A DNA stretch of 64,000 nt, from assembly GCA_024734555.1 (NCBI GenBank), contig JANPWX010000028.1, forward strand, positions 947,559 through 1,011,558. The letters run 5' to 3'. How positions within the stretch are numbered: position 1 is the first letter of the stretch; every line of letters starts with the position of its first letter. The stretch is from Trochalopteron elliotii (lineage: Eukaryota > Chordata > Aves > Passeriformes > Leiothrichidae). Below, piece by piece: positions 48,036 through 60,411 of the stretch. The notes beneath the pieces are model-generated. The model had not been told where the DNA came from. It made no database searches and saw nothing but the letters and a program-made list of their open reading frames with translations. The position numbers and the translations under genes were made by a program.

Positions 48036-48938
48036 GGAGATTTAAGACTATAATAAGAACAGGGAACTGTGGTCTAGAGACTTACCTTGTATGTATTCAA
48101 GGAGCAAGAGCAGTTTGTCAGTCTGATACGTGATTACTAATGTTGCTACCTGTTGCAGTCAGAGATCTTAGTTACTTGGCTAAGCATTTATATTTTTCTT
48201 ATAAAAACAGCAGCAGGAGGAGGAAATGTTTGCATATACATAGCCTGTGTGCGTGACCACTATGTCAAACTTGTACATTTTATTGAGTAGGAGTCTCTTA
48301 GCAATATTGTACTGGTTTTGGAGTACTGTAAGAAAAGAGAAGATGTTGTGTTTCTGGTTCCCCTGCTGCTATTTGTGGAATGTGGAATTTTGAAAATATG
48401 GGATTTTTTTTTCTTTCTTTTTTTTTCTTTTTTTTTTTTTTTGTGTGTGTGTGATTTTAAAATCAGTATTTCTGTAAAGGAAATACAGAGTAATTAAGGT
48501 AGCTCCTCGAGAAGCTGGGGAAATACTCAGGGAAATGTTCATTCTGTTTGTGGAAGAAGCTGTTGTGAGGGGAAGGTCTTTCAGAAACCTCTAGTTCTCA
48601 TCCCATCCTGCTCTTTCTGGTCAGGGAGGAGGCCATCTGGGGCTGTTTCTGAAGCAAAATTATTCATAGTAATTTCAAGGAATTCTTATAATAATACTAA
48701 GTGAACAATCCCATCAGCACTAAAGAACTTAATTTCACAGACTGAGAACCTTCTGGCTGGGCCTACAGAGCAACTAAGCTGTGATGATTTTATTTCCTTT
48801 ATTTTCCATACCCTAGTTGTTTTTACTCTCCTCAGCTCATTTAGGTTTTGGTGCTTGGAAATTAAACTGCAAGCCACAGCCAAGTGTGCTGCAGAGGAGA
48901 CATAAAGGACAGATTTTAAAAGTCTTCACACAAACTGT
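48036..48938. other. Non-coding interval with T-rich tract
   Basis: No gene or further LINE sequence recognised. It contains the T-rich and GT-repeat tract listed separately. Confidence 0.4.
48404..48453. repeat. Poly-T/CTTT tract followed by short GT repeat
   Basis: A T-rich run with a few C interruptions (48404-48442), then about five GT units. Simple sequence. Confidence 0.9.
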
Positions 48939-48939
48939 G

Positions 48940-49084
48940 TCAAGCTGTCTTCTGCTCCAGTTGAGTGAATTATAAAAGTAGCTACTACCTCTGTTACTAA
49001 ATAAAGTAATACAAAAGCTAGCAAGGGGAACTTGAAACTCTCCTGGCTAGCAACCTACAGATAGGTTGATGTGTAGTTAAGAGT
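48940..49084 (+). repeat. Copy A of an unnamed local repeat pair
   Basis: 'caagctgtcttctgctccag' followed by 'ttgagtgaatta.aaaa', and 'aacttgaaa.ct.t..tggct.gc..cctacagata', recur in diverged form at 51081-51188 in the same orientation. Copy A has about 35 extra bases (about 48980-49015). I cannot assign the pair to CR1, LTR or SINE families. Confidence 0.55.
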
Positions 49085-49311
49085 TCAAAGTGTGGTCTGT
49101 TTTGCTGTCATAACTGATTTCACTCACTTGGAAAAGGGGGTAATCGGTCTTGCTAGAATTCTGCCTCTGGTATTTGGAATCTTTCGTTCTCTGTTTTTCC
49201 TGTCTGTTTTCAGCTCATGCCAAGTACCTTTCTTAAAGCTGTTTTACAGCTTTAGGTTTTGCTTGGATTCTCAGTGTTTTCTGGATGTGCTAATAGTAGC
49301 CTAGAAACTGA

Positions 49312-49390
49312 GACTCAGAGTCGTAGAATAATTTAGGTTGAAAGGGACCCTGGAGCTTATCTAGACCAGCTTTTTGCTCAAAGCGGGGAC
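49312..49390 (-). mobile_element. CR1 LINE 3' tip, antisense
   Basis: The + strand reads 'gtcgtagaataatttaggttgaaagggaccctggagcttatctagaccagc', the antisense of a CR1 3' terminus, continuing into 'tgctcaaagcggggaca'. Only the last ~80 bases of the element are present. Confidence 0.85.
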
Positions 49391-51078
49391 AGCTTCAAAA
49401 TATTGCACTGTGTGTGAATGTAATGAAACCAGATCAAAAGGAACTTGGTGGACCTATAGCCTAGAGGAAAGAGGGATGCCTGTATACTCTTACCTTTGAG
49501 TTCCTTAAAAAGCTTGTCCCATTGCACTGAAAGGTTGCTGAATGTGTTGTCTATTTCAAAGGTGTAAAGCAGTCTCCATGGCATTTACTGGCTAAATGAC
49601 CACCTTTCTTGTTGTGGTCTAGACCCTCAAACAAGCTGGAGCTCTACAGGCTCAGCAATCTTGGTGTCTAGAGAAGAAACTTGTCTGCTGGAGGTTTGCT
49701 AACTGTGGAGTTACAAGAGATACGAGTAAACTGTAACGTTTGGCTGGCAATAAAGAAGACATATTGGGGCTGCACTTGACCTAATTAATGATAATAGAGT
49801 AGAAATAGCACAGAAAAAGCCTGCGTGAGTCAGAATCTCCACATCTCCACTGATCAGGAACCTCTTCAGGGAGAAAGCCAAAATCTGTTGCTGTAGTTCC
49901 TCTTGGAGTTACAAGCTTTTTTTTTTTTTTCAATTTGCAGTTGTTCTGAGTCCTGTGCAATTCTTATGACTGCACAACTCAGAATAATTTAATCATATTA
50001 TTCTTGCTTATGTTAACGTATCAGTGGAGATCTAACAAGTACATGATAAAAAAGAATGTGACATTTTTCTTTATTCTGTTGGAGAGAAAAACCATAACAC
50101 TTGCTGTAGCCTGTGGTCGTATTAGAATAGTTTCCATACCAATCTCGTACATCTTAGTTAAAGTTATATGCTCACATGTATAGATTTGCAAACAGTATGC
50201 AAGTAGTAAATGCTGAGGTTTCTGGCCTGTATTTTTAATAGCAAAAGGCATAGATCTGTACATCAGACACCCACAGTATACAATGTTAAGGACTTTTTAA
50301 TGAGATTTTGAGGCTTGGAGCTATTAAAAAAACGTTTTATTTTTTGTTTGTTTTGTTTTCTTTGGCAGGGAGCAGAATATTTGTGGTGGTTCTGTGTTGT
50401 GTTTGGTTGGTTTTTTTTTATTTTTTTTTTGTTTGGGTTTCGGGGTTTTTTTGGGTTTTTTTTTGTACTTTTGAGCTAACTGTAGTCTGATCCCATTAAC
50501 GGAATGTCTGCTTACAGCTCAGGCATATTAGATAAACTCCTGGAACCTATATTCTAGTTGCTTTTTATCCCAAAATAATTCACTTCAAGTGCTCCGAGAC
50601 TTTTCCACAACATGAGCGAAATACAGTGAGTGGTGACAGACAGGAAATTTGATTCAAAAAACTGCCTCCAGTTCAAGCAAAATACCTAATGTGCATGTAC
50701 CTAATATGTATCATTAAGAAATAAGGGATTTAAAGCCTTTAGTTGTCAGTGTTTAGGCAATTCTGTAGGCCCCAACATGTTTTAGTGCAGTAAAAATGTT
50801 TCATTGTATGTTTTAAATATACACAGATGTATGCTGTGGTTTAAATCCATGCAAGAGGAGACAATAGCCTTTATACAAATTTCACTTTTATCAGACTCAA
50901 TTTATGATGTTGCTGGGGCTCAAAGTTAGTGCTGATATCTCGTGGTTTGTTTCTGCTTGAGCAATCATCCTTCTCATAACAAGGAAGTGAGAGAATTTCA
51001 CCTGTAATAAGATCAATGAGATTTGATATGCACCAAAATGCGGCCAACACTTTCTTGGGAGTGTCCTGTCATTTCTCT
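49391..51078. other. Non-coding interval
   Basis: AT-rich DNA containing the low-complexity T/G tract listed separately. No supported gene. Confidence 0.4.
50392..50465. repeat. T/G low-complexity tract
   Basis: About 75 bases almost free of A and C on the + strand (runs of T broken by GGG and GG). It makes an artificial Phe/Val/Gly-rich frame. Runs of GGGTTTT type could be tested for quadruplex formation, but only four short G runs are present. Confidence 0.85.
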
Positions 51079-51080
51079 TC

Positions 51081-51188
51081 CAAGCTGTCATCTGCCCCAG
51101 CTGAGTGAATTGTTAAAACTATCAAAGGCAACTTAAAATGCTATTGGCTTGCTGCCTACAGATATTTGCTATGGAGAGTAGTTGAGAG
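51081..51188 (+). repeat. Copy B of the unnamed local repeat pair
   Basis: Same order of words as copy A at 48.94 kb ('caagctgtcatctgccccag', 'ctgagtgaattgttaaaa', 'gcaacttaaaatgct..tggcttgctgcctacagata', 'gtagttgagag') without the 35-base insertion. Spacing between the copies is about 2.1 kb. Confidence 0.55.
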
Positions 51189-52385
51189 AAGTACATGATT
51201 TCATAGAATGTAATAATGAAAGAGTGAAAAAAATGACACGTAGCCCTGCCTATGTACAACATGGCTTTTGCTTTTTTCCACATACACATAGCAAAAAACT
51301 TCTCACTTGGGAGCAGTGCTTGTTCTGTGTGAATATAAGGTAGGGTCTCAGAGTCAGATGAAAACATTTCTGCTATGCTTACTTTAACTGGTGTTCTAAA
51401 AATTAAGTGGGGTCTAATGTCCATAGCTATTAGTAACAAATGCATGGAGCGACATACAGTGATCAAGTGCTCAAATTCCTGCATCTCCTACTGCTGCTGG
51501 ATGGCTATTGCTATCTTCCTGTCTAATGTCTTAATAAAATACTATTTCATAGGAGTTATTAAAGAGAATTAAATAGCTAATTGCCTTTAAACTGTTAAGC
51601 TGGTAGTATCATGTTTTAAAGTCTCTTGCTATTTCTTAGTGCCAATTCAGGTACAAACAGTTGCATCTGATCTAGGGTTCAATGGGTGAGTAAGGCTGGT
51701 CTACCACTGCTGACCTGCTGCCAGGATCCTAATCTCTCTGCAGCTCCTCATGCTGGCAGGGACATACAGCATTCAAATTCCCAAACTCTGCTGTTTTCAA
51801 AAAAAGTTTATAGGCCCTCCATTAATACATTTTTCTGCATATTCATTTCAGGCACAAACCCCATAAAACAAATTAATAAAGGGATCTTAGAGCTTGTTTT
51901 ACCAAAATGGAATTGAAGAACAGAATAAAGAACCAGCTTTTTAGGTAAACCATGTTCTGATAGCTTGTAAGACCATCTACAGGCCAGCTTTCCCATGAAT
52001 TCGCATAGTATGGGAAGTGTGGCAAAGAACATACAACAGTGTTTATATTCATTAGTATTGGTGATGTATCCTCTGATTTTTCTTTTGGTACTCTGATGTG
52101 TGTATACCTAGGAAAAAAATTCTAGAGTTAAAAAGGCCTATATTAGAACCATCACCTGGAAAATCGTTTTTACATGGTTCTGTAAATCTTTCTGATGGTT
52201 AGATGCTAATCCTTGACAAAATGTAAAACATTCATTTATAAGATATAGAGCAGATCTGGATAGGGGTTTTGAGAACCAAGGCAGAATACCTTGTATTGTG
52301 TATTTCAGCATTTCTCAGTGTCCCAACCTGAAAGGTTTCCAGAATGTTTTTTTTGTCAGAGTAGTTAGATGTTTTCTTGTATTTC
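51189..52385. other. Non-coding interval
   Basis: Open frames up to 120 codons on the minus strand (51122-51484) show no recognisable domain. No named repeat. Confidence 0.35.
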
Positions 52386-52388
52386 TAG

Positions 52389-52456
52389 AAGAGAAAGCTG
52401 ATGAAGTGCATGCAAGAATCACCTCATTCAAGGGGCTGGAGCTTTTTAGGTTGTGT
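52389..52456 (+). CDS. Candidate small exon
   Basis: Follows a good acceptor (TTTTCTTGTATTTCTAG, AG at 52387-52388) and ends at a GTAAGT donor (GT at 52457). The frame reads E-E-K-A-D-E-V-H-A-R-I-T-S-F-K-G-L-E-L-F-R, a charged, soluble-looking segment. A short open segment between two splice-like signals is not rare by chance, and I recognise no family. Confidence 0.15.
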
Positions 52457-53941
52457 AAGTGTGTTTTACTGGGAAAGCGTCCCGACTGATGTTCCGTTTC
52501 CCTTTCCCTGCTTCAAAAATTACATGTGACATTGCTATCGGCTCTCCCTTAGCAAAGAGAGTAACGCTACTCTTAATTTCAGGCATGGTACTTCATTAAC
52601 TAGGATTATGTATTAGTTTCCATTTCATTTGGTTGCAAATGTGTGATCAGATTGAAGGTGATTTTTTGTGTATGTATGTGGTTTGCATGGGCTGTTGAGC
52701 AGAAACAAGATACAGACCAAAATTATTTAACCAGACTTGCTCTTTTTTTTTTTTTTTAATGGCAATGATGTGGAGAGCTCTTAAATATTCTCTTGGGGAG
52801 GGATGGGTGGTGATTTTGTGGAGGGCTGAACAAAGGCTCTGCCAATGCAGCTGTGTCAGTGGAGTTCTCTCATGGAAATGGGATGTGTGCCTTGCGGGAG
52901 GAAGTGTTTTGTCAGCACAGCTTTGCTTCTGTCTTTGACAACAGGAACTGATCTTCCAAAAGCATTCTTCTGTTGTCACATCCAGTGGGGCTGTTACTCA
53001 TGTAACTTCTTGGCTGGAGTTTGTGATTTCTCCATGTGATCCAGCCTGGCACATCTGTGTTGGCTTTATGTGGGCTGGTCCTGTGTTGGACAAGAGCAGA
53101 CACAGGTCCCTGCCAGGTTCTGATATCTGCAGTCTGAGCTGAAGCAACATTCTGGAGAGAGGGATCTCTCCCTCTCCCCCCTCCCTTGCTGACACTTCTT
53201 ACCATTGGTAGTGTTTGAAAAAATAATATTCTGAATTTTCTGTATGCAGATGAAAATGATCCCTTCTGGAATTTTACCTTAAAATATTTTAATCCTTTAA
53301 CAGATACTGTAGGGAATTATTGTTGAACTATGATAATTGGAGCTGTTTAATAATACATTATTGGTAGGTTTGATAATCCTCTCAGAATCAGTGTATTTTA
53401 ATGTTTCTGCAGTGTCCACTGGCTTTTTTGTTTGTTTCTTTTTATACTTACAACTCTTCAAGGTCAGAATTGACCTAAAAAATCCCTCCAGCAAAGTAAT
53501 TTTTTTACAAAGTCAGACTTTGGATTTTTTTTCTTATTTTTCAAATAATGTGAGTAAACACAATATAATTTCTAAGGAAAAAAATGTCTGTCTCTATCTA
53601 AGAACAATGCTGAAACAACAAAAATCATGGTGGGGCTATAAATATTTCTGTGATCTAACTTAGAAGCAATATTAATTATAATTAGGGCAATACAAAGAAC
53701 ATGAGATGTCTATCTTTCAGCCATTAGTAATTTGCATACATTAAACTATGATGTTGTTATCTAGAGAAAATGAGATTAGATTAATCTTCCCACTTTTCAT
53801 AATCCCAGCTAAAATTTTCTCATGGAAGACCAATAGATGATGCTACCAAAATTTGCATCAAAATTGCAAAGTTTGATTCAAAAAAACACAGTAAAGCTGT
53901 TAGTAACTATTAGATAATAATTTTGCTTTCTTTTGTTGCAG
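52457..53941. other. Non-coding interval
   Basis: Contains a T-run at 52742-52758 and a moderately GC-rich patch at 53.03-53.19 kb. No gene or named repeat supported. Confidence 0.35.
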
Positions 53942-54061
53942 AGTATTCACCCATTGATCAGAGAAACAAATTAACTGCTATATTCTGTACAGAAAAGGAA
54001 GTTAGAAGAGGTTTCTTAGAACCTCTTACTCATTTTCTAAAAGGAGAATGTAAAAATAAAT
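53942..54061 (+). CDS. Candidate terminal exon with polyadenylation-type signal
   Basis: A strong acceptor (GCTTTCTTTTGTTGCAG, AG at 53940-53941) leads into a frame that begins Y-S-P-I-D-Q-R-N-K-L-T-A-I-F-C, runs about 39 codons and stops in a TAA at about 54059-54061. An AATAAA overlaps the stop. The translation has a balanced, protein-like composition. I recognise no family, and the length alone proves nothing. Confidence 0.17.
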
Positions 54062-54555
54062 AAAATTATCTTTAAAGAAGTATTTCTGCAACTTTTTTAA
54101 TTTTTGAAGAATTATTGCAAAATGATCCTTTCAATTTCTAAAAGCTTGAATTAAAAACAGAATACAAATCCAAACCCAAACAAACACCATGATCCAGAAA
54201 ATCCTGTTGAGGACCACAGGGGAGTAGAGGTTTGAAGGAAGGCCAACAACGCCCTGGGAAGATAAGGAAGAAAACATCTCAACAATATGAGAAAAACCTT
54301 CAAAGAAAAAGTTAAAATTCACGTGGGTTTCACAGAAATTACACATGGCTCATTCTGAATTTTACTTGTATGAGAGGAGACTTCAGAGCAATGTCGAGAG
54401 CTGCTCAGTTCAGACCACCACTTTTATACTCTACTTATGATTTCTGTTCCACTGGGAAGTAGAACAAAATTGTTATTTCAGATAATGAAATACTGTGGTT
54501 AAAGCATAATGATCTGAACAATTTAGCATCTGTATAAATAAGCTGTGTAATGAGA
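54062..54555. other. Non-coding interval
   Basis: AT-rich DNA; nothing recognised. Confidence 0.4.
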
Positions 54556-54559
54556 GAGA

Positions 54560-55050
54560 CTGCACTATCTGCAAGCCTGAGGACTGCACGTGTTATAAGG
54601 CAGGCTGCTTTTTGGAGTGACCTAGAAACGACGGAAAAATGGGCTGACAGGAATGTCATGAATTTAGATAAAGGCAGATGAGCAGCCCAGCAATTAGGAT
54701 AGAACAACTGTGCAAGAGAATGGGCTGGGAAACAAGTGGAAAGAAGACCTGTAGGAAAAGATCTCTGTGACCTGGTGGCACAGTGAAAGGGTCAGAGGTC
54801 AGGAAGACAAGTTTGAGTGTGGGAAATTTGAAATAGTTCTGAGGTAAAATAGAAGGAAAAATTGAGGGCAGTCAAGTGTAGTGAGGGGCTGCATAGAGAG
54901 AAGTGGAATCTCCATCCTTGGAGAGAGTCAGTCTCACCTGGAGATGAACCTGTGCATCCTCGCCCAGCTGGACCTGCTCTGCGTAGGGCTGGACCAGTGG
55001 GCCTCCTTAAGACCTTTCCAAGATGCATGGTTCTCTTTGATTTGTGGCTG
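54560..55050 (+). mobile_element. CR1 LINE 3' fragment, sense, internally shortened
   Basis: Starts in the reverse-transcriptase tail ('gaaaaatgggctgacaggaatgtcatgaattta.ataaaggca', about 54635, with weaker similarity upstream). It passes a block resembling 'ctgggaa.caagtgg...gacctgtaggaaaagatct', then jumps to the 3' UTR ('gtggaatctccatccttggagaga', 'cagctggacctgctctgcgtagggctggacc'), ending near 55050 with 'cttaagacctttccaag'. Multiple deletions and mutations make it inactive. It also gives rise to spurious open frames at 54792-55138. Confidence 0.75.
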
Positions 55051-56048
55051 TCATGAACTCTGTGCATATCATGCTTTGGACTTCATGGTTAACTACATTA
55101 TAAACATTTGTTCTCTTGAAATTATTTTCAGTTGTTAACTGTTTTCCTATATTTTTAAGAAAGACTTTGTTCAAATTGATTCACGGTAGTGACACCTGAC
55201 TTCTAGGGAGCCATGAAAGCTAATTTAAATGGGTAAGGATGGTTCAGATGGTTAAGTATGCAATAGTTTTATGAGTTAGGTGGGACTGTAAATTGCTGGT
55301 TAAAAACAGCATTTGTTTTTTCACTTTGATACAGCCAAAGTGCCAAATATGTGCAGGTTAGGTGCTACTAAAGGAAATTAACCCAAGAAATCCCATTATT
55401 TCTTATCTGTTCTGTTTTTCATTTTTCAACCCAATAGGAACTAGTGTAAAGTGTTGTCATCTGTGGTTTTATATTTCTCATGGACATTTTATCCACTTCA
55501 GGGCAAAATTTTTTATAAATCAAATACTTTAGATGTAAAGTTTATAATTGTTTTAATGGGGACTTTAGCTGCCAGGAAAATATTTAGTGATGTGTGAGTT
55601 TATTACAACCACAAAATTATAATTAAAACTTCTTTTTTTGAGTGCTCTTGTCAGAGCGGGAAACAAGTTGGGGATTTTATCGGTTGTTATATATCTGGCC
55701 CTAAGAACAAGCCTATGTAGGGCACCTGAATTGTGGCCACTTTAAACTGTCTGATGTTGGCATGATTTTTTTCTATCTAATTTTGAGGAAAGCTTGAGAT
55801 GTATTTTAATGGTTTCCTCTCTTTAGAAGGAAAAAAAACCCAACAACAACCAAACAATAGGAAGCAGTCTAGACCTTCTCCCTCTCCAGTGATAATTGTC
55901 TGTCAAATAGTGCTGACTTAAGCAGATATTCTTAATTTCTGGTCAGCTGTTTCGGAGCCCAGCATGTGGTTGGATTTCTGGAGCGATGATGGAGAAAGAA
56001 GAAGACTAATATAATGATGTGTTTTCTTTTATTTGGATTTTATTCAAG
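55051..56048. other. Non-coding interval
   Basis: AT-rich DNA; no repeat or gene recognised up to the candidate exon that follows. Confidence 0.4.
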
Positions 56049-56243
56049 CTGCCTGCGGTATTATTTATGGATGTTACCATTCCTTTATTAAATAATCCAC
56101 CTTTAAAGTCAGACGATACAGCTAAAATCAGTACAAATGCATGGGAAGCTTATGGAAAGCAAAGAGCAGACAGAAATAAGTGTTGTTTCTTAAACAGAAT
56201 AAGCAATGATGACTTTTGTAATACTGTTGTGCATTTGTCTGAA
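56049..56243 (+). CDS. Candidate 65-codon internal exon, unknown protein
   Basis: The best exon candidate in the window. A T-rich tract ends in CAAG (AG at 56047-56048). The frame opens L-P-A-V-L-F-M-D-V-T-I-P-L-L, includes W-E-A-Y-G-K-Q-R-A-D-R-N-K-C-C, and reaches a strong donor GAA/GTGAGT (GT at 56244). Length is 195 bases, a whole number of codons, so the exon would keep frame. Without splicing the frame continues to a stop at 56318. The composition is balanced and rich in Asn, Asp, Lys and Cys, unlike frames made by low-complexity DNA. I recognise no family. An open frame of about 90 codons is expected several times by chance in this window, so the splice signals carry the case. Confidence 0.3.
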
Positions 56244-56318
56244 GTGAGTGAAAACATATGTAATGATCTAGATAAGTTTTGTGTTAATGGGTTCGAAGAT
56301 ATGCTGAAATCTCTGTAA

Positions 56319-59300
56319 TTTTATTGTGGACCTCTGCCAATGCTGTGTATTTTCACTCAAGGTTTCATCTGAAACAAATAAACAAGCAAAAATGTTTTAT
56401 TTCTGAAGGTTTCTGAATTTCCTGCAGTGCAAAATTCCTGTTAGAAGGAGGTGAGTTGATTGGGTTTTGGTTTTGAGCAGGCAGATTTCTTTAACAGTGT
56501 AACTGATAGCAAAGAATGAGAAGGCATTCAAACTTGACACAGTTGTTAGTACAAGATCTACTGATCTGCAGAGCTGCATAAGCCCAGCCAAGAGGTTCTC
56601 CTGACCTACTTTTAGGTAACAAAGTTGGCTATCACTGACACTTGAGGAATGACAAACACTAGATACCATAGTATCTATCATAGGTAACAACCCAAACTAA
56701 AACCTTTGGGACCTAATTTCTTTTGCTTTAAAATTGTGTTTTCCTTCCCTTGTTTGTGCCAGAAGATGTTTCTTTGGCATATTGTGTTGTCTATGGAGGA
56801 AGTTACCTAGTTTGTCAAAAATATGTCTGTATATGTAACAGGATGAATGTGGATTCTGTACACATAAATTCAGAATTTTCTAATTATCTTTGTTTATTGG
56901 AGTTGCTTGTGTACCTTTCACAACTTGTGTCTCTGCTTCAGAACGTAAAAGGTTAGAAATCTCTAAATGCCTCTCAGTTCATTCTCCGACATGTGGAAGA
57001 AATTAAGAGTATGTAGTAGAAGGATTTTTAATGTTTTCTGTAGTACTACTAATAATAGACTAGTTTAAGACCTTAAACAAAAGCATTCATTTTACAGAAG
57101 ACTAGTAAATAGTTCTGGTTCAACACAGTAATTTAAAGATTCCAGCTTTAAAACCTTGCCAAACAGGGAGATGCTTTCCTCATTGATGATGTGTTTTGGA
57201 TACCTGTTTTGTTTGAGGGACCCTCATAATCCCCTCTAAATTGTGCGATTTGTCATTCCTGCTGCAAGCCAGCTGGGGTTCTGGATTCATCCTTGTGAGC
57301 TTCCAGTGGAATAATGCTGCCCACCCCTGCCTGGGAAAAGAAATGTTGCCTTTTGCAGTGTGATTTGAGCTTTCCATCCAGGCATAATTAGGAACAGACA
57401 GCAAAGTAAGGCTCTTTGTGTGCGCAGTGTGTGTGAAGCAGATTGCAGCAGTCCAAAGCTTCTCTGGCACAATTACTTGCAGCACCTGTTTTTTCCTTCT
57501 TGTATTCGTCTGAGCTTCACTTCTTCAGCCTTCACATTTGCATTCATGTGTGTTCTCTGATCTTAGTGTTCCTTACACAGGTTGGACTTGCTCTATTTTG
57601 TCCATGACTCCTACCTTTAAGCTCTCTTTCAGTTATTCATTGAAAATAAATCCTGTTACTGTTTCACTTGCTTTTTCATTCCCCATCTGCTTGGGCCTTC
57701 TGCTTAACTTTTCCGTTCCCATTGCTTACAGCCGCATCAGTTTGGCCTGCTTTCTCCGCTCACTGTCGTGCTCTTTCAGCAGCTCCAAGCCACTCCTTGT
57801 TGTGCCTTTCCTGTTCTTGGCCTCTGTGAGAGGCAAATAGACATAACTAAATTGGGTTGCTGTCCCCAGTAAGGCTAGTCACTTTGCAGTATCAAAGCTT
57901 GCTCCCTGTGAGCAGTGGTTTTTCTATACTATGAGGAAGCCAGTTTTTCTCGTGAATCTTGTAAACGAATCCTAAAGTTCAGTCTATGTAAATTACATTT
58001 CCTACTAGAAAAATGAGCTGTCTTTGGAAAATCTTGCATATTATAGCTTAGACATATGGTCTTATTTTGCGTGCCAGTACTGGTGAAAGGAATCTGTTTC
58101 TTTCAAGGATTGCTTTGCTATGCTGAAGGACTTAAAACTGATGCTTCTGTACAACAGCAGAAACTACTTTTGAGACCAACACTTTTGGGGAAGGAGTGTC
58201 CAACTAGTCCCTCTTGAAACCAGTCATCCTGGTTTGGAAGATTGCCACTCCCACTTCACACAGCAGGTAGTGTTACCTTTGCCAAAACAGTCAAGACCAG
58301 TGGTGAAATAAAATATTTTGTTTTGTTGTGAAGCTTGCCATTAAGCTCTCAGTGCACAGTCATCAGGAGTGATTGTGAGTATCTGAAGGCTCCTACGCCT
58401 TCACATGAAGTGGTCTGAATAGCATCTGGCAGTGTCACTATAGTATAAGTAGCCAAGGTACAACAACCATGATGAATTTGGTCTACTTTTCCATTTAAAG
58501 TTCCTACCATAAGCTGTCTAAAACCCCTCCAAAGGCAGTTTAGTTGACTAAAGCTAAAGAGCAGATTTTTGTGCTCTTTCAAACACTGTTGGTTCAATTT
58601 GTTTTGCCATTTGAGTTCAGAAAATAAGTATGTGTTTTTTTATATGAGCTTTTCAGCCATTTTATTGTGATCCTTTAATCTTTTAGAAAAAAAGCATGAC
58701 ACCTAGAAATGGAAAATTTTTTGTTAGTGTCAAAATTTGTCTGTACTGTGTTTTCTTGTTGCTGTTCCTTTTCCTATCTTCCTATTTTTTGCCCTTGAAG
58801 ACAATGCAGATCCTTGACATTCTCGTGTGGGAATTCCTGTAATAGTGTGCAACAAATGCCTTTGAAGAGTATCTATTTACTGTGAGCCTGGAAATAAGAT
58901 ACGCTCTCAAAAATGTGTAGAGATAGTAAAACTAATAAAACAAAACCTGAGTGATGGCTATGGCTACATTGCCTGCACTAGATGCACTAATATTTCTGTA
59001 CTATGGTTTTCATCAGCTGGTCTTTTAACCACCAGTTGCCTGGTGAACACTAAAATTCATTTAATTAAAGCAGCAAAGAAGTGTCTGTACTTTCCATGTG
59101 AAACAACCAGCATGCCCTCCTCCATTTTCATAACAATGCATAGAGAGTTGATGTGCCCCATAGGTAACTTCCTCTTGGATGGTCAGGGCTGGAAGTAATG
59201 CTTGCTCAAGACCTGTGGATCCACTGGAACACAGAGTTCAGTTAGGACTTTGTTGGAGGGGATTTTTTTCTTAATATAGCCCTTATTATCTGTGGATTTT

Positions 59301-59753
59301 TTGCATATTTCCATTTTCCGTAATAAGAATATACTATTTGAACTTTAGGAACTAATAAAATAAGTTTAGTGTGGTGATTTGTCTGGAAGTTAATAAACAA
59401 ATAGAATACAAGGGTCTTCCTGAGTTGGTTTTGTTACTATACTTTTTGTTCAATTTTACATGAAAGGGGCTTAAAATTGGCGTTACTGGTCTGGTTGACA
59501 TGTTGACACTACTCTGGATTGTTGAAAGGTTTCAAAAAATGGAAAGACTTACTTTGTAGTTCACTGGTTATAAAATTGGTGAAAATTGATGATCCTTCAT
59601 CTTTCTAACTTGTCTTAACTTCATTGTTGCCTAAAATATGTTGTGAATAGGTATATTAAGCTTAAGGGGACCCCATGTAAGACTTAAAAAATACTGTTTG
59701 AAATATTTACTTAGCTCTGTCATATTCTTGTACTCTGCATCACTGCATAAATG

Positions 59754-59794
<41 letters not shown>

Positions 59795-60411
59795 TGAAAT
59801 GCCTTAGCTATTAGTCTGAAAATACTGTGTTTTGCCAATTTGACTCAAAACTTCTTCCTCCTTTGCGTTCCTGGTTGCTCCATATTGTCTTGTGTAGATG
59901 CTGTGTTTATAGGTCTGCTAACTCAGTGTGCCCAGAACAAGCTTTACACCAAGGACAGTGGTTAAACCTCACTCCAGATTAATTAGGTTTAAACAAGATA
60001 TTCTCGTTTCTCAAGTTATTCTGAGTGGTGGGTCTGGCATTATAGTTTCCTTTTGGAAAGGGAGCAGTTATTCTGTTATGTAGCTAGAAAAAGCTTACAA
60101 TGTGTCTGCATAATTAGATTCTAGGAAATGTGAAAAAGGAGCAGTATTTCCTTCAGATTCAAAAAGACTTGTGTTTAATGTTTACCGTCAGGTTACATTT
60201 TTCAACATCAACATAGAAACAGGTTTTTTGCTGGATTTTTTTCCTGTTTAGTTTTCATTTTGTTTTAGACTTGAATTTCTGTGTGTGGCACAGTTACATA
60301 AAAGGGCAACTAATCCTTGGTTTGCTTTGAAAACGGTAGCAACTTGAAATGAATTGGGTGTTCTGGGAGGAGATTCTTGTCACTTTTTCACCTTCGTGAA
60401 TTTTCTTTCAG
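56319..60411. other. Non-coding interval
   Basis: AT-rich DNA with the poly-T tract at 59.76 kb. Open frames at 56.4, 57.2 and 57.5 kb show no recognisable domain. No named repeat. Confidence 0.35.
59755..59793. repeat. Poly-T tract (39 T)
   Basis: Uninterrupted T run. It could be the complement of a poly-A tail, but no retroposed sequence is evident on either side, and CR1 elements do not end in poly-A. Simple repeat is the plain reading. Confidence 0.95.

Noticed and set aside
50308..50490. A Phe/Val/Trp-rich 60-codon frame resembling a membrane peptide
   Set aside because: It is a translation of the T/G low-complexity tract.
59755..59793. Poly-A tail of a processed pseudogene on the minus strand
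   Set aside because: No gene-like or repeat sequence is visible on either side that could be the retrocopied body.
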